Assembly: GCA_002478045.1 (NCBI GenBank)
Contig: DLLT01000049.1
Coordinates: forward strand, 1 to 64,000
Length of the DNA stretch: 64,000 nucleotides
Direction: 5' to 3'
DNA from: Porphyromonadaceae bacterium UBA7555
GTDB lineage: Bacteria > Bacteroidota > Bacteroidia > Bacteroidales > Muribaculaceae
Numbering within the stretch: position 1 is the first letter of the stretch; every line of letters begins with the position of its first letter. The notes under the pieces were generated by a model. The model was not told where the DNA came from, searched no databases, and saw only the letters and a program-made list of their open reading frames with translations. A program made the position numbers and the translations under genes. Below, in pieces: positions 61,302 through 64,000 of the stretch.

Positions 61302-62765
61302 TCACTTGGCTGCGACCAGTGAGCGACGAGCCTGCAGTTCCCAAGTACGGATGCGGTCCTTATACAGGTTGTTGTTGTTCATCTTGACGATGTCAAGTGA
61401 GGCATCGGAATTGTCTTCCCAGCGACGGCACAGATATACAACATCGTATACACGACCTATCTGGAAGTGGCGCGAGAAGGCCAGACCCAGAGCATAGTCT
61501 TCACCATAGGAGGTATTGGGCACATGGATTTCGCGCAATACAGGAGTGTAGAATGCACGGGGAGCACCCAGGCCATTGATACGCAGTGCGTTGTTGCGGC
61601 CGTTTTCGGGTGTCCATTCCTTGTGGTCAATTACACCCGGCGGTATGGGATTCTTGTCGATGTCTGTAAGCATGTAAGTGCCTACTACCATGGCGCACTT
61701 CTGCTCGTAGAAGGCTGCAACCATCTTGGCCAAGGTGTTCTCGTCGACATATACGTCATCGCTGTCCAGCTGTACGGCAAATTTGCCGCACTTGGGATGC
61801 TGTACACCCGCGTTCCAGCAACCGCCGATACCCAGGTCGTCGCGTTCGGGTACGATGTGTACCAGACGAGGATCGTCCTTGAACTCATCGATGGCTTCGG
61901 TAGTGCCGTCTGTCGAGTGGTTGTCTATAACGATGAGGTTGAAGGGGAAGTCGGTCTTCTGAGACAGGACGCTGCGGATAGCATCACGGATGGTACGGAT
62001 GCGGTTGCGCACGGGGATGATGACGGAAGCCTCGTAATCAAAGTCGCCCTTATTGAAGTCGATTTCGTCAAATTTGGGCTCAAGGTATCCGCCGACAGCC
62101 TTGAGGTGTGCGGTGCAGGCCTTCTCCATTTCGATTTGGACGCCACGGTTCTTGGGGTCTACATAATCGAAGATTTTTTCGCCGCTCTTGCGGTTGTCTA
62201 TGGTGACATCGCTGTAGAGGTATTCGTTGATGTGCACGATGGGGGCTATACGGCTCAGACGCAGACGCAGATCATATAGACCGGCGGCGGTGTAATGCAC
62301 GTCAATGCCGGCAGCTGCCTTCTTGAATACTTCAGTGTCAAAGAAGAGTACCGAACCGAAGTTGAAGTCGTCGCGAAGCGAGCCTTCTTGATAGTCAATG
62401 ACGGGAGCATTGCTCTTTTTGCCTTCGACGATGGTGTACGAGTCGGCATACATCATTCCGGCCTTTGAATCGCCTGCCAGGCGTACAAAGCGGTCAAGGG
62501 CAAAATATCCCATTACGAGGTTGTTGTACTTGGTGTACAGCAGAGTGTAAGGTGCTTTGGCTGCCTCGGCAATCTTGAGCATAGTATCCGAGGAGTTGAG
62601 CGCATCGATGTGCACCAGGGTGCAGCTTTCTACGGCGGTGGCAGCGGCATCGGTGGCCAGCAGATAGATGTTGTTGACTAAGGCGCTTTCGCGGAGTCCG
62701 TCGATGGTGGCTTTAGCCTGGGCGGCATCAACGTACGGCAGGAAGCAGTCTATTGCTTGTTTCAT
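61302..62765 (-). CDS. Two-domain GT2 glycosyltransferase
   Basis: This 487-residue protein contains a canonical GT2 domain from about residue 245 (YEASVIIPVRNRIRTIRD, IDNHSTDGTTEAID, and VQLDSDDVYVD, the DxD-type motif). The N-terminal 240 residues look like a second, degenerate GT-A domain: MMYADSYTIVEGKKSNAPV and LRDDFNFGSVLFFDTEVF are recognisable, but no clear NDP-sugar motif remains. No membrane segment is present. It lies with the DUF4922 gene, so the pair could use or handle a nucleotide sugar. Confidence 0.83.
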   Translation of the reverse strand: MKQAIDCFLPYVDAAQAKATIDGLRESALVNNIYLLATDAAATAVESCTLVHIDALNSSDTMLKIAEAAKAPYTLLYTKYNNLVMGYFALDRFVRLAGDSKAGMMYADSYTIVEGKKSNAPVIDYQEGSLRDDFNFGSVLFFDTEVFKKAAAGIDVHYTAAGLYDLRLRLSRIAPIVHINEYLYSDVTIDNRKSGEKIFDYVDPKNRGVQIEMEKACTAHLKAVGGYLEPKFDEIDFNKGDFDYEASVIIPVRNRIRTIRDAIRSVLSQKTDFPFNLIVIDNHSTDGTTEAIDEFKDDPRLVHIVPERDDLGIGGCWNAGVQHPKCGKFAVQLDSDDVYVDENTLAKMVAAFYEQKCAMVVGTYMLTDIDKNPIPPGVIDHKEWTPENGRNNALRINGLGAPRAFYTPVLREIHVPNTSYGEDYALGLAFSRHFQIGRVYDVVYLCRRWEDNSDASLDIVKMNNNNLYKDRIRTWELQARRSLVAAK

Positions 62766-62847
62766 AGGGATAATATTTTATAAATGATTTTTTGGATGTT
62801 CTAAGTTGTATGGCGTTTATTTGGCTTCTGTCTCCGTTATTATCTCT

Positions 62848-62876
62848 TAAGGACTTTAAGGCCTTTAGTGTCCTTA
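62848..62876. repeat. Inverted repeat before GT2 gene
   Basis: TAAGGAC and GTCCTTA (62848-62854 and 62870-62876) enclose a partly paired TTTAAGG/CCTTTA core. It lies between the golvesin-like gene and GT2 on their shared strand, without a T-run. Confidence 0.3.
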
Positions 62877-62935
62877 GGGTCTGGGGGACGCTTACGATTG
62901 GGAGACGATCATTATATCATTTTCTATGTGAGGTA

Positions 62936-64000
62936 TCAGCGTTTCTTTGTCTTTTTGGCCGGGGTTGCGGCTGTCTTGGTTACGGGCTCAAAGAAGCGAA
63001 GCACGCGGTTCATTAGAGCTGTACGAGCTTCGGCATCACTGATGGTCTCAAAGGGGAAGCCGATGACCACGGTACGATATGCGCCGTTGTCAAAAGCGGT
63101 GCCGGCTACAAGATTGTTCTCGCTGTAGCGCAGGAAGGTGCAGCCTTTCTTGGCATCAGGAGCGTAGAAGGAGTCCGGCGACTCGGCGGCATAGCTTTCG
63201 GAATTGAGCGTAGCGTGGAATAGATATGTCGCATCGGCATTGAGTTGGTCAAAGCGGGTCTGCACTTGATAGGCGCTGCCTTCGACCGTGGCTTGACCTA
63301 CACGCCAGTGATATCCGAGAACCTCGGTGGCAAAACGTTGGTCTTTTTCGGCCGTTTCTTTGCTTGAGAAGGGATTGTCCCACAAATCCGTGGCCACAAA
63401 CGAACCGCTGACAAAGAAGGATGTCCCGGCCTTGGTCATAGCCTCGATTTTGTTCTGCAGTGCCGTATCGAAAGTCTTGTATCGTGTGCCGTGAACTCCG
63501 CGGCCTTTGGCTATTTCTTTCTGTTTGCCCAATATGAGGTCAACGATGCGAGCATCGTCCTTGCTTGCCGGACGGGATGCAAAGGCGGATGCACTGCTGC
63601 TTGTGAAACCGTAGCCGGCTTCGCGCACTGCCTTCCCGTGTGTATAGATATAGTCGTAAGTATTGCCTGCCAGCACTTTGTCTTCGTAATTGGCACGCGA
63701 TGCGCCAAATCCTGCAGCATCATCGTCCATCCACGGAATGTTGCGACGGAATTCGAATGTGCGGCCTATGTAGCTGATGTCCTGCATATAGGGCACTCCG
63801 GGGTCGCGCTCGTCATAGAACCCGGCAATGTCGCCCGAATCAAACCAATCGGGAGCGCTCACGCGAGTGAATCCGTTGACAATCTCGACGCGCGGAGCCT
63901 CGGGACGGTGACACAGAGCCACTACCATCGAGGGGAAGGACACGCCGCCGTCATTGCCGGCGATGACACGATAGCTGTGTATGTCATCATCCTTGACGAT
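62936..64000 (-). CDS. Golvesin/xanthan-lyase-like protein, C-terminal part
   Basis: The last 354 residues of a larger protein are present; the frame continues beyond the right edge. The stretch GGVSFPSMVVALCHRP, EIVNGFTRVSAPDWF and YDYIYTHGKAVREAGYGF are recognisable from Bacteroidales proteins annotated as xanthan lyase or golvesin C-terminal-like. The C-terminus is Lys-rich (KKTKKR). The enzyme activity of this family is uncertain and a lyase role should not be assumed. It is the most upstream visible gene of the MurNAc block, 170 bases before GT2. Confidence 0.7.
   Translation of the reverse strand: MVKDDDIHSYRVIAGNDGGVSFPSMVVALCHRPEAPRVEIVNGFTRVSAPDWFDSGDIAGFYDERDPGVPYMQDISYIGRTFEFRRNIPWMDDDAAGFGASRANYEDKVLAGNTYDYIYTHGKAVREAGYGFTSSSASAFASRPASKDDARIVDLILGKQKEIAKGRGVHGTRYKTFDTALQNKIEAMTKAGTSFFVSGSFVATDLWDNPFSSKETAEKDQRFATEVLGYHWRVGQATVEGSAYQVQTRFDQLNADATYLFHATLNSESYAAESPDSFYAPDAKKGCTFLRYSENNLVAGTAFDNGAYRTVVIGFPFETISDAEARTALMNRVLRFFEPVTKTAATPAKKTKKR

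Noticed and set aside
1..64000. tRNA, rRNA, CRISPR, insertion sequence or prophage
   Set aside because: No repeat array, transposase, integrase, terminal inverted repeats or tRNA-like cloverleaf could be seen in any spacer. A covariance search would be needed to exclude small RNAs fully.

Overview
The window looks like chromosomal DNA of a Bacteroidales bacterium, most probably Muribaculaceae or a close relative. The reasons are: Bacteroidetes-type promoters (TAnnTTTG, often TATCTTTG) ahead of many genes; a Na+-translocating NADH:quinone reductase operon nqrABCDEF; the exbB-exbD-exbD-tonB arrangement; TamL as a lipoprotein variant of TamA; the alternative GlmU-like family; DUF4827 and DUF4922 proteins; and a murTKQ MurNAc salvage locus. 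No taxon-specific marker was searched, so the family name is inference. I saw no rRNA, tRNA, CRISPR array, insertion sequence or prophage; it reads as ordinary core chromosome with a strong cell-envelope theme.

Layout. 0-5 kb: an unrecognised frame running off the left edge, an NlpC/P60 lipoprotein, an MFS transporter and an NhaD antiporter. 4.9-17.4 kb, minus strand: tamB, GT2 glycosyltransferase, LpxL-like acyltransferase, mtaB, MBOAT acyltransferase, SGNH esterase-like protein, Rieske-like lipoprotein, SRPBCC protein and pyrE. 17.6-20.7 kb, plus: RluA-type pseudouridine synthase, fmt, rarA. 20.9-28.5 kb, minus: rpmH, a muropeptide-recycling set (dipeptide epimerase, SH3/NlpC-P60 endopeptidase, transglutaminase-like protein), glmM, DUF4827 lipoprotein, nrnA. 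28.7-34.6 kb, minus: nqrABCDEF. 35.1-48.9 kb, plus: exbB-exbD-exbD-tonB, tamL, HAD phosphatase, GlmU-like enzyme, B3/B4-domain protein, GNAT/FemAB-like protein, MINPP-type phosphatase and GH20 hexosaminidase, with one small TPR protein on the minus strand. 49.1-64.0 kb, minus: a co-oriented block containing a golvesin/xanthan-lyase-like protein (cut by the right edge), a two-domain GT2 protein, DUF4922, a SpoIID/LytB protein, AmpG-like permease, NamZ-like muramidase, a FAD/Fe-S dehydrogenase, murT, murK, murQ and an SGNH hydrolase.

How they fit together. The 49-64 kb block reads as a peptidoglycan-sugar salvage pathway: NamZ frees MurNAc in the periplasm, AmpG and MurT import muropeptides or MurNAc, MurK phosphorylates it, and MurQ splits it into GlcNAc-6-P and D-lactate. 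The FAD/Fe-S dehydrogenase encoded between namZ and murT is a good candidate for oxidising that D-lactate. The muropeptide set at 21-25 kb would recycle the stem peptide, and GlmM plus the GlmU-like enzyme would rebuild UDP-GlcNAc. NQR, NhaD, ExbBD-TonB and TamB/TamL supply ion gradients and outer-membrane traffic. The least explained parts of the salvage block are DUF4922 (HIT-like, HxHxQ), the GT2 protein and a SpoIID protein that seems to lack any signal peptide.
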